The notes beneath the pieces are model-generated. The model made no database searches, had not been told where the DNA came from, and saw only the letters and a program-made list of their open reading frames with translations. From Pholiota molesta (lineage: Eukaryota > Basidiomycota > Agaricomycetes > Agaricales > Strophariaceae), in the NCBI GenBank assembly GCA_014925825.1, contig JACGCK010000056.1, forward strand, positions 124,001 to 188,000: a DNA stretch of 64,000 nt, given 5' to 3'. Positions 23,793-36,190 of the stretch are shown piece after piece. The number at the start of each line of letters is the position of its first letter. Position 1 is the first letter of the stretch. Position numbers and translations under genes: made by a program.

Positions 23793-24294
23793 CTTTCTTT
23801 GACTCTTGACTTCTACATAGCAGCTATAATTAAAGCAGATGGTATATTATCGATGATATCCGGTATAGTGATGAGTCGGCCTTAGCGATTCTCATCGCTG
23901 ACCTGAGACTGCTCGCTATGGCCAAGCTATGGCGCCTATTTTTTCAATACGGCGGAAGGCCAATTTAACCTATAGCTTTTAAGTGTAAAAAAAAAAATTG
24001 CTTCATTATTTATCTGCTGATGTACATTTCTGTGGCGAGTATATATGTGGCTTTTATACATTAATTTCCAACATTCACGATTCGAATGAGCTCACTTACT
24101 CGAGTCACATATATATATAGGGAAGGAGATTAATAGCTGAGGGTCAGTTCACGTTCTTGGTCGATGATTCGTGGGCTCAGTCTGGCTCAGTTTATATTTA
24201 TAACTACAACTGATAATCATCAGCCCTGCATCTCTTTATCTACTTACCACATCCTCATCTATCCTCATCAGATGCTCATCGAATCAGCTCTTGC
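23793..24294. other. Promoter region of the Cdc4-like gene
   Basis: This AT-rich stretch of about 500 bp includes a poly-A tract near 23988-23997 and TATATATATA near 24108-24118, about 180 bp before the F-box start codon. The TA repeat could act as a TATA-like element. No other gene is seen. Confidence 0.4.
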
Positions 24295-26049
24295 ATGCGA
24301 CTTCCTGACACTCTTCCTTCGGAGCTGGTGTCCCGTATATTGGAATTTCTCCCCCTTTTAGCGGTAGTTCGAGCATCCCGTGTTTCCAAATCGTGGAGGA
24401 ATATTATCGACACTGATCCTGTGTTGTGGCGTGACTTGCTCAAGGATACCAAATCTGGTACGGAGGGAGATCCGAAGCGGCGTTCACCAATTCCTTATAT
24501 GCCCTTAGGCAACAAGAACAATCTGGCCAGAGCATCATCCCCACGTCCCTTTCTCTGCCACATCCGTACAAAATGCTCTTTAAATCAAGGTATATAACAC
24601 ATACACGATGGGTAAAGAATCCTGAACCCAAGCACATATCCTTCCCCGTACATGGCTCATCCGTATCACCTGCCTAGTCTTCTCTCACGGCCGTATCATC
24701 TCCGCCTCCGACGACCACTCTATCCACGTCTATTCTCCTGTAACGGGGAGCTCCTTCATTCTCTTCAAGGACATGAGGGCGGTATATGGGCTTTGGCCAC
24801 CTCTAAGACACCCTAGTCAGCGGGTCTACTGATCAGACTGTTCGGATTTGGGACCTATCCACTGGAAGATGCACACATGTTTTCGATGGGCACAGAAGCA
24901 CTGTTCGATGCATTTCTATCGTTAAACCCGAAATAATTGATGTCGAGAGGAATGGTGTTAATACCAAGGAGAAGTGGCCTAAACAACCGCTTATTGTTAC
25001 AGGAAGCCGAACAGTTCATTACGAGTATGGGCATTGCCACGTCCCAAAGAGAAAGATACTGGATATGAATCAGAGGAGAATCATGGGGTTGATCCTGCTA
25101 AAGTTGTGAGCAATGCATCAAATTCCTATTGCACCTAAACTTATTCGGTCTAATTTAGGATGTGGACCAAAATCCGTATCATAATCTACATCTAGCTGGA
25201 CACAGCCAAGCAGTGCGAGCATTGGCTGCCAGAGGCAGAACTGCAGTGTCTGGGAGCTATGATTGTGATGTTCGAGTTTGGGATATTATTTCTGGAAGAT
25301 GCAAACATGTATTGCGTGGACATACACACAAAGGTGACTATCCTCATTCAAATTTATGAAGGCGCTAATGGATCTGTTGACTATTCCTCCATATTTCAAT
25401 AGTTTACAGCGTTGTTCTTGATCTCAGTCGCCATCAAAGTTGCTCTGGATCTATGGATGGGAATGTACGAGTATGGAACATTCAGAACGGAGAATGTCTC
25501 CGTACCCTCACCGGTCATACTTCAGTCGTCGGCCAATTGGGGCTGTCGCCCTCGTATCTTGTTTCAGCGGCCGCCGATTCGACACTCCGAGTTTGGGATG
25601 CTGAAGGTGGACAGCTTCAGCACACTCTTACTGCTCATACAGGAGCCATCACTTGTTTTCAGCATGATGAGTTCAAGCTGCTCAGTGGATCCGATGGTGA
25701 TCTCAAGTTGTGGGACGTCAGGGATGGAACTTTCGTCAAAAACCTTCTCACAGGTGTTACTAGTGTCTGGCAGGTGGTGTTCCAAGGCTGGTGGTGTGTC
25801 GCCGCCAGCAATCGAAGCAACGTCACCTTCCTCGATGTATGGAATTTTAGGAATGAAAATGATGATGAACGGCTGGAAGAGTCTCCAGATGCATTCTCCG
25901 ACGAAGATATCTTAGTGACAGCGAGTGTGATGAGGATTTGGGTCTATCATCTAGGGCCAAGGTCGATGGAGGATGGTCAGGAACATGGCCAATTTCTGGA
26001 CCAGGATCTTGTAGCGAGATTCCGACACACTGACTGCATTTGTAACTAA
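24295..26049 (+). CDS. CDC4: F-box/WD40 protein, Cdc4/Pop1-like SCF substrate receptor, with several frame breaks
   Basis: SCF-Cdc4 ligases bind phosphodegrons through a WD40 propeller and bind Skp1 through an F-box. Residues 1-48 form the F-box (LPSELVSRILEFLPLLAVV... DPVLWRDLL). The linker PTSLSLPHPYKMLFKSRY and RWVKNPEPKHISFPVHGSSV are family hallmarks. WD repeats follow: [28 protein letters not shown] at 24840, TAVSGSYDCDVRVWDIISGR, SCSGSMDGNVRVWNIQNGE, YLVSAAADSTLRVWDAEGGQ and LLSGSDGDLKLWDVRDGT. Introns near 25105-25160 and 25335-25402 splice in frame. Single missing bases are needed near 24663-24667, 24745-24748, 24805-24807 and 25009-25011, and probably once more before 24540. The repaired segments read smoothly, so consensus errors are likelier than decay, but a pseudogene cannot be excluded. 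Confidence 0.85.
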
Positions 26050-26410
26050 TTAATTCTGCATGACCATGGCAATTGCGGTAAATAAATAAATAAATGCCGG
26101 GCGACTTTTAAGAGACGCCGTATGATGCGAACCATTTTTCGTTTATGTATTCGCTAAGTATTCGCCATTCTTTGCTGGAATTGAAGGCGAAGAGCTATGC
26201 AACACATCTTTTCCATTTTCAGTAGGTTCAATTAAGGAAGGGAAATCGGTCACGTGATTGATAGATGATCGCGTTGGAAATCGCGCCGGGCTCGCGGCCC
26301 CGCGATACTGCGATACAACTTGAACCAAACCACGACGATCTTGGCCAGGTATTTGCGTATTATCTCTTGTCAGTCATAGTCCAGGTACTGAACATGTCTC
26401 TTAGCAGAAG
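26050..26410. other. Intergenic, promoter of the LIM gene
   Basis: This is 361 bp between two plus-strand genes. An AATAAATAAATAAATG block at about 26081-26096 lies shortly after the upstream stop and is a plausible polyadenylation signal. The 26388-26410 part may hold an alternative upstream start (ATG at 26395) or a 5' exon. Confidence 0.45.
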
Positions 26411-29400
26411 ATGGCGACGAATGGCAGTTTCTACCAGCCAGGGCCTGCCCAGCAGCAGAACGTCTTTCAGCAGCCCCAGAACATCTATCAGCAGCTGGGC
26501 AAGCCCCAACCGCAACCACATCTTCAGGGCCACCCAACATACGCCCAGCAACAGCAGCAGCAGCAGCAGCAACCGATGCAGTCCTCTGGCTTCCAATTTA
26601 CGCAGCAACCCCTGCAGCCACAGCAACAACAGCCTCCATATGCTCTCAGTCAGACGCCGTACATTCTGAGCCAGACTCCATATCAGGCCCCCCAAACACC
26701 ATATCAGCCTATGCAGACGCCATACCAGGCACCGCAAACTTCTTATCAGCCTAATCAAACGCAGTATATGCCTACACAAACGCCATTTAGTGCACAAGTG
26801 CAAAACCAAGCGCCGTACCAGCTAACTCAGACGCCATATAATCCCTCGCATTCACCATATATCCAACAACAACAGCAGCTGCTGCCATATCAGCAACAGC
26901 AAGTGGTTCAATACCAACAACCACCCCCTCAAAGCCAGCTGCAGCGCATCCCAACGTCATCGTTCCCCACGCATACCCAGCCTTTGGCTCAGAATCAGAA
27001 TCAAATCCAACCCCCACCCCAATCCCAGCTATCTGCGGTCGGTCATGGCGCGAGCTCCTCAGGTTCTGGTTCGTCTTGGCGCGTTTCACCCAAGCCACCT
27101 CCCGTTGCACCCTCTGCATCTTTGGCGCAACAAATCCCGAGTCCTTCGCAGGCGCAGATATCTGGATTGCAGCAACAACTGCACCAACCACCATCACCAC
27201 AACAACGCCAACAGCCATCACCGCAACAACGCCAACCACCTCAGCCTCAATCCCAGCAGCTCCAAGTGCAAATTCCGCAAACACAAACACCTAGTTCCGG
27301 CCGTAGGCCTCTCCCCTCTCCGAGCGCACAGACGCGTCAACCACTTCCTTCACCTCAGCGTGCTCAGACACTACCGCCATCGTCTAGTGGGATCAATGGT
27401 ACGGGTGCAATGTCGCCCGCTGTGGCAAATGCGATTGCTCAGCTGCAAAAGCAGAATCCGCAAACTCTTATGAAACAAGGGCAAGGCCGATCGAATACGA
27501 TTAATGGTATAGGTACGGTTATGGATGCAAATTTAATCACGCAGACACCTGAATTTTGATTTCTAGGTACACAAACACAGAACCAGCAGAGTCAGCTGCC
27601 TCCAGGTGCAGCCGCGCCCAAGGTGTTCCCGCGAGTCCAGCCACAGGCAATCGTTACAGGCACTGGTGTGCAGGCCTCATCGAGCGGAAGCCCATCGCCC
27701 ACACGCGGTCGACCGTTACCTACGCCACGGGGACGGAGAGTGGGATATCGTCTACTTCTACCTCGTCAGCCGTTAGTGGTAAGCGTATGACGGTCGACAT
27801 GGGCCGGCTCCCACACGGGCCGTCAGGCATCGTACCATCCCTCGTAGGAGGGAGGACGAGTCCCACCAAGCCCTCCAACGTTTTCGAGCGAAGATCCATG
27901 GATAATAGCTACACGAGCTCGAGTACAGCCGCCAGTACCAACGCAAACAGAAGCACGCCGTCAGGCCTCTCGCGCACCTCTTCTTACGCCATCGGAGCCG
28001 CCCCTTCCTCGCCGACAAAAAGGCGGTCTAGTCCACCACGGTTCCAAGCGCAGGCAGGACCTCAGTCCAGAAACGCGAGTCCAACGAAAGACAATGGACC
28101 ATCCACGATCTGGGGTGCGAACGTGTTGCGTGCTGTTGGGGTAGGCCCGCCTGAGACAGGGGATGAGGAAATAGCCACGAACGAAGCTCCTACCGCATCC
28201 ACATCTGGTTCAGGAAGCTCATTAGCATCGAACGGCGCATCTGGTTCTGCAATATCTTCGTCTTCGTTATCATCCCAAGCCACAGCTGTTCCTGCAGTAA
28301 GGCAGGTAGGCTCTACAATAGCGCCCGCCAAGAAGTTCACGCCTATGTGGCGCCGGACGATCCCTGAAATGCCCGCCCCTGCCTGGGGATACGCCGCGGG
28401 CATGGTGGCCGAAGCGCATCCCAAGCCCCGGCCGCCTACTGCCCCACAGGCATCCGCGCCCGCGCCCGTGCTGACGCCGAAGGAGCAGAAGAAGAAGGAG
28501 AAGGAGGAGAAGGAACAGCGCAAGCGGGAGGAGAAGGAGCGCAAGAAGCGCGAGAAGGAGGAGGCGAAGGTGGCCAAGTTGCAGAAGAAGGGGAAAACAC
28601 CTAATAGTGTGGCGAGTGCGCCTGCGCCAACCCATGCGCAATATCAACAAGCTCCAGCACCAGCAGGATACGGGCAGCAAGCGAGTGTGATCCAAAGCAG
28701 ACAACAACAGTTGGCGCTTATCGCTCAACAGCAGCAACAACAGCAGATGATGATGATGCAGCAGCAGCAACGACAGCAGCAACAAATGGCACAATTGGCC
28801 ACGCACGAGCGCCAGCTGGGTATAGGCAACCACAGAACGAAACTGAGGAGGAAACTGAGGAAGATGAAGAAGACGAAGAAGACGAGGAGGAAGAAGAGGA
28901 GGAAGAAAGTGAAGAAGAAGAGAGTGAAGAGGAGGAGGAGATGAAGACGAAGAAGAAGAAGAAGAGCAGCATCAAGGCAGACGCTACATCTCTTCCTCTC
29001 GGCAATACACCCAGCCCTTGCGTTCATCCTCTCGGCCACGTTATGAAGAACGAGGAACCACGCGTAGCGCACCGTCTCCATCACCGTCGGCGAAGAAACG
29101 ACCTGCCGCCTCGGCGGTGCTACGTCCCAAGTCGGCAGTCGATACTAGCCCTATCGGTATGAGCAACACACGCCGGCGTGCGGAGAGCGAGCGCGAGTAC
29201 GACAACGAATATGACGAATATGCATACGAGCGCGAGAGAGACACCTACGCTGAGCTCAAGGGAAAATCCAAGCAGATCGTCCCGAAGGCGAAGCTCAGTC
29301 CAAGTCCTAATGCGAAGCCTAAGGTGCGGCCTAAGCGTGACGACGAAAGGGACACGACGCCAACAAAGCGGCGCATCGTGCCGCGCTCGGAGAGCGTGGG

Positions 29401-32258
29401 GCATCTGCGGTCGCGGAGCGCGTTTGAAGAGAGGACTAGGGAGGCAGAGATGATAAGGCATAGGCGTGAAGCAAGTGAATCTGAGGCCCGCGCGCGGAAG
29501 AGGCCTGGTTCGGCGTTCGCTGAGCGGAGACGAAAAATATACGACGAAGAGGATGACGATGATGACAGTGTGCGATTAGCATATGATGATGAGGAGGAGG
29601 AGGAAGAAGAGGAAGAAGAAGAGAGGTGGGACACTACACCACGTCGGCGCTCTGCCACGGGTCCGGCTGCTAATACGACTTACGAGAACCGTAAATTCCC
29701 TCCTCCCGGGGCAGGGCGCCGGCGGGCAGCCCGAAAGGACGAATACGAGTATGAGGAGGAGGAGGAGGAAGTACCGCAGCGGAGACCAGCGACGGCGGGC
29801 GCTGAGCGACAACGCGAGTCAGGATACGCAAGGAACTGGGATACACGAGAGCGGGCTGAAGAACTTCGGCACAACCGCGCTGGCAATGCGGGGCTGCCCC
29901 AGCCACCCTCGATGATCCGTGAGGGCGGCAGACCAAATGCTGCGAGAAGCTCTCCAGAGAAATCTGTTCGAGGTGGGTCACGAATGACGAGCGCGCCGCT
30001 CAAATTCGATGACGATGAAGAAGAGGACAACATGCGGTACACACCAAATGGGGCGCGTAGTGCACAACAGGAGACAAACACAATGCATACGAAGTTCACT
30101 GCAATGAAGCTCAACAACGTCGTTGGTGGAGGGCAGACACATGGCAGAAGCGAGAGCCGAGGGTCTGCTGTGAGCGCAAGCACTGCTGGCTCATGGCCCG
30201 TTGATTTACCCCGCCTTCCGCGCACGCCAGGATCAGGAAATACTCCTACCGCAGTTGTGGAGGGTACAGGAGGATATTTCGATGTCAAGCCGCATTCGAC
30301 TACACCTGCTAATTTCACTCGCTCCCGATCGAACACCAATCCTAACGCAAATTTTACTCCAACTCCGACACCAAATTTTAATCCTGGCTCTGCCTTTCAT
30401 AATCGCGCGCCTCCACACACTCCGAGCCGTGCAAACCTAGATCTTGATGATCCACCCCCGCGCGCGTCCATCGTGCGCACACCATCACCAGGTCCTCATG
30501 GAGGATATGTACTTACTCCACGGCGTGGGCTGCCTCAGCCACAGGGCGCTCCCCAGGGCCACGGCCATTCAGCAGAGGACAACGCCCTTGTTACGGCTGA
30601 CCTTGCAAGGCGGCGATCGTTGTATTCAGCAGCATCCCAGGCAAGCCAAAGACCGCAAGAGTCTGGAGGCGTCCCGAAAAGACCGCAGAGTCAGGTATAT
30701 GGACAGGCAGTATTTGAACAAATGCAGCAGCCACCGCAACCACATCAACAACAATATCAGCAGCAGCTGGCACACCAGCAGCCGCATCAACAATCGCAAT
30801 TTTCGAACCAGTTGGGCCCGAATCATAGTCATAATTCCAATTCGCGACGTCCACAGCAGACACCCGCGCCACCGCCCACTGTTGGAATCGAATCTCCACA
30901 CCCCATTGGCGGTCGAGAAAAGTTGGCTGATATACCTAAACTGGAGGAAGATAGCAATGACGGAAGCGACAATGAACACCGGCAGGGGCCTCGACGTGCA
31001 CTGCCCGCGCATAGGTCTGTACCGATGATACAGGTCGACGCTACTCCGCGCCCACCATCGATTCCAATGATCAATGTCAATGGTTCACCGAATATGAACA
31101 ATAATAATGTTCCGATAATCAACATCAACGGTGGCGGCGTGCCAATGATCAACGTCGACCCGCCTATCATCCATATCGACTCTGACAATAGGAGCTCCCC
31201 GCGCAAGCAGGTATTTGAGATCCCGGGCGTCAGTGTCTCGGGGCCCGAATTTGACGATCATCATGGTGGGCCGACTTTTAACGTCTCTGGTCCAGAGGAT
31301 CATTCACATTCAGCCCCTCATCTCGGACACGGAAGGCAGCAACAACCTCAGAGACCTTCATCACAGTCCCAATATGCGCCGCCCCGTACCGGAGGGCTCA
31401 TTTGCGGTGGTTGCCATGGAGCAATCATTGGGCGCATCGTCAGTGCGATGGGGCAGCGATTTCACCCTTCCTGCTTTAAATGCACGGTGTGCAATGAGTT
31501 GCTGGAGCATGTGAGCTCATACGAGCACGAGGGACGGCCATACTGCCATCTCGATTACCACGAAGTACGTATTTTTGATCTTTTTTTATTTTATTTTCAA
31601 AATACGATGCCCGTCCATCGAGTCTTTTTCCCATGTTTATTGAATGGTTGTTTTTCTTTGTTCAGAACTTTGCACCGAGATGTTATAGTTGCAAAACTGC
31701 AATCATCGAGGAACAATTCATCAGCCTAGATGATCCTGCTCTGGGCAAGCGTGCATATCATACGCAGCATTTCTTCTGTTCCGAATGTGGCGATCCATTC
31801 CTCACGCCGTCCGGAGGTCTCCCCACAGACTCCAATGGTATGTTGGATTTTCTGCTAACTTGCTCTTACCGGTAAGAAACATGACATGTGACTAACGTCC
31901 TTTTAAACACTGCAGGCGAGATGGCTGTGACTGGTGATGGTGAATTTGAGGGATTCACTGTGTATAAAGGATACCCATACTGCGAAGCGTGTCATGTGCG
32001 CCTGAGGCTACCCAAATGCAAGCGGTGTAAGCGCTCTATTCGTGATAACGACCAAGCCGTCGAAGCGCTCGGAGGTAAATGGTGCTGGGGATGTTTCATA
32101 TGCTCAGTAAGCATCAACCCTTCCTTCATTAACCCATTTCTTATTCTTTTCCCCCCCAGGGCTGCGAGAAGCCATTTGAAGACCCTTCATTCTTCCAACG
32201 GGATGACCAGCCCTATTGCGAACACTGTTTTAGCATTATATTAAGGAATGAAATATGA
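26411..32258 (+). CDS. PXL1: Paxillin-like LIM-domain protein, three C-terminal LIM domains
   Basis: Fungal Pxl1-type proteins act at the actin ring and cell cortex. The first 1,600 or so residues are low-complexity. They comprise a Q/P-rich N-terminus with a QTPY heptad array (26648-26794), PSPTRGRPLPTPRG, a basic coiled stretch (28490-28600), an acidic run (28850-28960) and a Ser/Arg-rich body. Three LIM domains close it: CGGCHGAIIGR... HPSCFKCTVC, CYSCKTAIIEEQF... HFFCSECGDPF, and CKRCKRSIRD... CFICSGCEKPF. The end is SIILRNEI at 32256-32258. Introns are at 27513-27566, 31565-31665, 31838-31915 and 32107-32159. Three single-base losses are inferred, each in a G run: 27729-27732 (to give PRGTESGISS), 28818-28820 (LGYRQPQNETEEE) and 28940 (acidic run into EEQHQGRRYISSSRQYTQ). 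All reading frames are open in the GAA/GAG tract, so the exact site there is uncertain. Confidence 0.9.
26550..26572 (+). repeat. CAG-type trinucleotide run (polyglutamine)
   Basis: Within the LIM gene, seven to nine near-perfect CAG/CAA codons encode a polyglutamine run. Further Gln-rich runs occur at 26866-26910 and 28727-28790. Such tracts vary in length between strains. Confidence 0.85.
26648..26794 (+). repeat. Seven tandem QTPY heptads in the LIM protein
   Basis: Seven consecutive 21-bp units encode SQTPYIL, SQTPYQA, PQTPYQP, MQTPYQA, PQTSYQP, NQTQYMP and TQTPFSA. Glutamine, threonine and the aromatic residue are nearly invariant. The codons differ between units, so the protein period is conserved more than the DNA. 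Two looser copies (LTQTPYN, PSHSPYI) follow at about 26821-26863. Confidence 0.95.
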
Positions 32259-35200
32259 ACCGGAGAGATATAGAAAATATCGTGTATACCTAATGTATCA
32301 ATTTCTTGTACTGTAGATATCAGGAAAGAAATCCCAATATTGGGTCTTGTTGTAGGTATATATATATATTACTAAGTAGTGTAATTAATGCATGCCCAAT
32401 TGCCAGCGACGTCAGCTTCGGCGCTTGACTCTGTGAGCACTGAGCACTTTCCAGAGTATGTTTAAAAGGTATGAATAGCTGATGAGTCTTATGAACACAT
32501 TGAGTAAGTCTGATTTCCATTCGGTTTTCCTTCTCACTTAATCAACTCTCATAGAAAACGAACATCAAACGCGGAAGACGATGTCTGGTACAAGTTGTGA
32601 ACTTGACTGCAGATCTAATGTGGTTCTAGTATAAGTACTCTTAATTCTTTGGCCAATGGTCCTGTTTAATCTACTACGCCGCACTAGTACGTGAGCCAGC
32701 TATATGTCCAAATCCTTTATTCGCGTTATTTAACCTGTCAATTCAGATCGCTGATATGTAGCCTGCCAGCCTCACAATTCACAAGCTGCCACGATGCGTG
32801 CTAACTTAGTACTAACCCAGTCTCATAGCACGCGTTCCGAGAAGGCGAGCTCCACGGACACAATCTGAATCTTCTTTGACTCTCCTTGGCCTACTACTTC
32901 AATGTCCAAACTTCAGACGCCATTGCTTCAGCTACTTAGCCACTTGTGTACTCAACTACCAAAGATGGGCCAATTATCGGATCAGTCGTTTTACAGTGCC
33001 GATGTTTGTTTATGTAGGCTTCCCTGCTGATCGGTGATCATCCATATTTGGCGATTCGAGGGAGTCTGAAGTCTGACAGAAGAGGTGTTTGATGAAAGTG
33101 TCGAGTTAAAGTTGGATAAAAAAATTGGTTCAAGTGGGCGACATGTTACGAATAATATATGACTCCTCATTATATTCTAATGCAGTGAGTGAATGCGTTC
33201 CGTTTCCCAAATTTCCACTGTCCATTGACGCCTTGTCAAGATCAAATGGTCGAGTTAATCATCACATGCATCACCCCTCGTTAGAAAGATATACGCTTTG
33301 AAATATAATTTTATGCCCGCTGACATGGAAAGAATCTAGACATACCAACTCTTTATCATAGGAGGAGAAGACATCAGCCTACATGATGCTCCGCTTCTGG
33401 CACTTCAGGGTGTCCTTCTCACAGGTGAAAAGAAGGACAGCGAATATGTTTTTATTTACTTCGTATAATGTTAGAAATGACTAATAGTTATGATTCGCTA
33501 ATTAAGGTAGAAAGTTTGCACGACAAACAGATGGTTCTTAAGTTTAAGGTAGTTTCCGTATTGCCTGCGGTAATATCAACGGTGCACATATTGTAAATGC
33601 TTCTCTACGTTTTTTATGGTTTTATGAGAAAGCAGGCACCGATTCTATTCTATACCCACCACTAACCTCTCCAGAATAACACATCTATTACCCAGTGGTC
33701 TTTCCCCTGGGAATTCATAAACTGAATAAGTGTTATCGACCCCCAGAAGACGACCAGTCACTACGAACGTTTTGTCCAGGTGCATTGCGTTGATGGTTCT
33801 GATATGCAATATTACCATGGGTCCGTACTATGCGCTGAAGAATAAGCAAGAAAAATGATGTCGCCGTTTTGCTCTCAATATCATGGGAATGCCAAACAGT
33901 ACATGATCGGAGGCTTTCCACCTTGCGATCAAATTACTATCAGCGTCCTGTAATCAATTACTTATCGCAAGAATACACCGTAAAGTCGTGGACAGGCGTA
34001 CGTTGAAAGTGTTGTGCCTTGTGACCCTGCAATGAATGAGATCCATGCACGTAGATCCAGAGCTTCTTCAGCTGCAATAGGCCGTACAAGCGGGGATCGT
34101 GAAAGCTTGGGAAGCCGTATGAATCTACCGCGAACTCGGCCGAAGGAATAATCAGGTATGTTCATCACTGCACTTGTCATGTTGATATCACCGACATAAA
34201 CACCTTCGAGCGGCGTTCGGTGGCACTTGCTGATAGATATATCTCTAGCAGAGCATACTCTTACCACTACTCATCTTGTATTTTCATTTAACAGCGTGTG
34301 AGCTTCGACGCAAGCCGTACACCCACCGAATCCTGGTCGTATTTTTGTTGCAAGGCCTCGACGTCGACCTTCAGGTAAGCATTCGCCGCTGAGAGAGTTG
34401 AACACTTTTCATATTCAGTAGACGGAGAGCTTGGATGCTAAATCGGGCAGAGAACTCGAAAGAATGGATTCGGAAGCGATAGCCCGTTTGCGGTGGAGCG
34501 GAATCAGTACCACATGTCGTCTGCAGTCAATGGCGTTCCATCCGGAAGCTGGCAATGGTGCAGAATAGCACCCAGATAATACATATCGTAATAGCGCTGG
34601 CGAGATCCGGATTCGATCCTAGTTTAGCTCCTGCAAGAACCAGCGAGCTCCGAGCAATTTCCAACCCTTGCTCGACAGTTCGTCTGAATGAGAAGATTTC
34701 GTGAAGTGTCGTTGTCGAGGGTGCCCTGGAGCAAGGGCTGCTCATTAAATCTGTTGATCCGTGGGTCGAGACTACAAACATGCCGAGCGGGAACTGCACA
34801 GGATTGAGCAGCGCGGAAAGGTTGCACAATTCAATGTCAAGATTTCCTGCAGGATCGCAACATATCGCAGAAATCCTGGATTGTGCAGGATACATCAACC
34901 GTCCATGAAATAGGCGTGGATGAGTAATGGGCTAGAAAAAAAGAATAAAACACACCTATCACCCTCCATCCGCCGGGTCTTGGGAAAAGTCACAGGGACT
35001 CTCCCCGTTTGTCAGATTCGACGGCTTCCCAGACATAGATGCCTACGCACCTCTTATTCCCGACAGAAGAAATCAGAGCCCACCTGATATATTCTGGGTT
35101 CTCGTGGGAGGATACACTGCTCAGGTAACGGCGACGACGGAACGAGGAAATACGAACCGCTGGGCTGGTGCACGCGCGAGTTTTTTGAGTTCACGAACGC

Positions 35201-35559
35201 CCCTGCCGGCCGGCCAGCTTTTTGCGAACCGACCGAAGGGAAAGTTCGATGCACATCACTGTGATTCAGGCGAGGATAGCGTCATGGGACGAATGAGGAA
35301 AGTTTCCTAAAATATGCATGGTCGCTTGTCGGGGCCCGGCAGATTGAAATCACAGCAAGTAAGAGAGCACCTGGTCCGCTGGGCAAGACTGAAGACTGTA
35401 GACTGTAGACTGGCAAGTTCCGGTGCCGTGCTGATGCCGCTGCCTACTGCTCTCGGCACTTTTGGGATGTTCGACGGTCGACCTCTGTAATTCCTAAGGC
35501 ACTTCGTCGCCGCCACTGTCGTCGGTCGACACGACGCCTGTTCATTTTCAATCCACCGG
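32259..35559. other. Gene-poor stretch, no recognised gene
   Basis: No frame here resembles a known family. Minus-strand frames at 33962-34267 (101 codons) and 34527-34898 (123 codons, ending in a hydrophobic stretch AITICIIWVLFCTIASF) could be exons of one unrecognised or decayed gene, but I could not join them. A short repeated GACTGTAGACTGTAGACTG block lies at about 35391-35411. Confidence 0.4.
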
Positions 35560-36190
35560 CCAAATGCGACGCGCCCACGTCTACCCCCACCACCGACTCC
35601 CGCTCGCCGCGCCCGCATCCACTCCGACCACAGTTATCAACTCGCGGTGACCATCCACTGCCATCGCGCGCTCCCAGTCGCCACCACGCGCACAAGCTCG
35701 GAAACGCATACGAACATTTACGCCCGCGACCAAGGTGTCCGGAAGGTACGAAGGAGGTGTGAGGAGCGGAATGACGTGTCGTCGCCATCTCGCCTCACAG
35801 GTATGACCCCTCCCCTTTTTGCAGCCACTGCTCGCTGACGTGACTTGTCCCGACGCCAGTGCAGTCCCGCTTCGGCGTGCCCACCTCGATTCGCCGCATG
35901 CCCTCCTCCATCCGCCCCGCCCGTTCCCATTCGCCGCGCAACAGTCACATCCGCCCCGTCGCTGTTTCGCCCCAATGACGCCCAACATCAATTCGCACCA
36001 CCCACCATGACTCGCACCACGCCCGCCTCGGGCAGTTGTGCGCCTGAGCTCGCGACCATCCGGTTTGGCGGGGATAATGCGAGGGCACCTTCCACTGCCT
36101 TGCACCCGTTGGATGCACCTCCCGCCCCTGCACCGTCTGTGCATACAAAGGTGCTGCTCGTAAAGCAGCTCCTGCGGCGCAAAGACGCAT
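35560..36190. other. GC-rich island with long open frames on both strands
   Basis: Base composition jumps to high GC with many CGC/GCC words. As a result, overlapping frames are open on both strands (187 codons on minus, 115 on plus at 35845-36192). The translations are Arg/Gly/Pro/Ala-rich and show no domain. The short plus frame from 36007 (MTRTTPASGSCAPELATIRF) looks the most protein-like. I cannot tell a CpG-rich promoter island from an unknown gene. Confidence 0.35.

Noticed and set aside
28718..29084. Serine- and leucine-rich minus-strand frames opposite the LIM gene
   Set aside because: They are complements of the GAA/GAG and CAG tracts, not genes.
35581..36144. 187-codon Gly/Arg-rich minus-strand frame
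   Set aside because: Explained by high GC, which removes stop codons in all frames.
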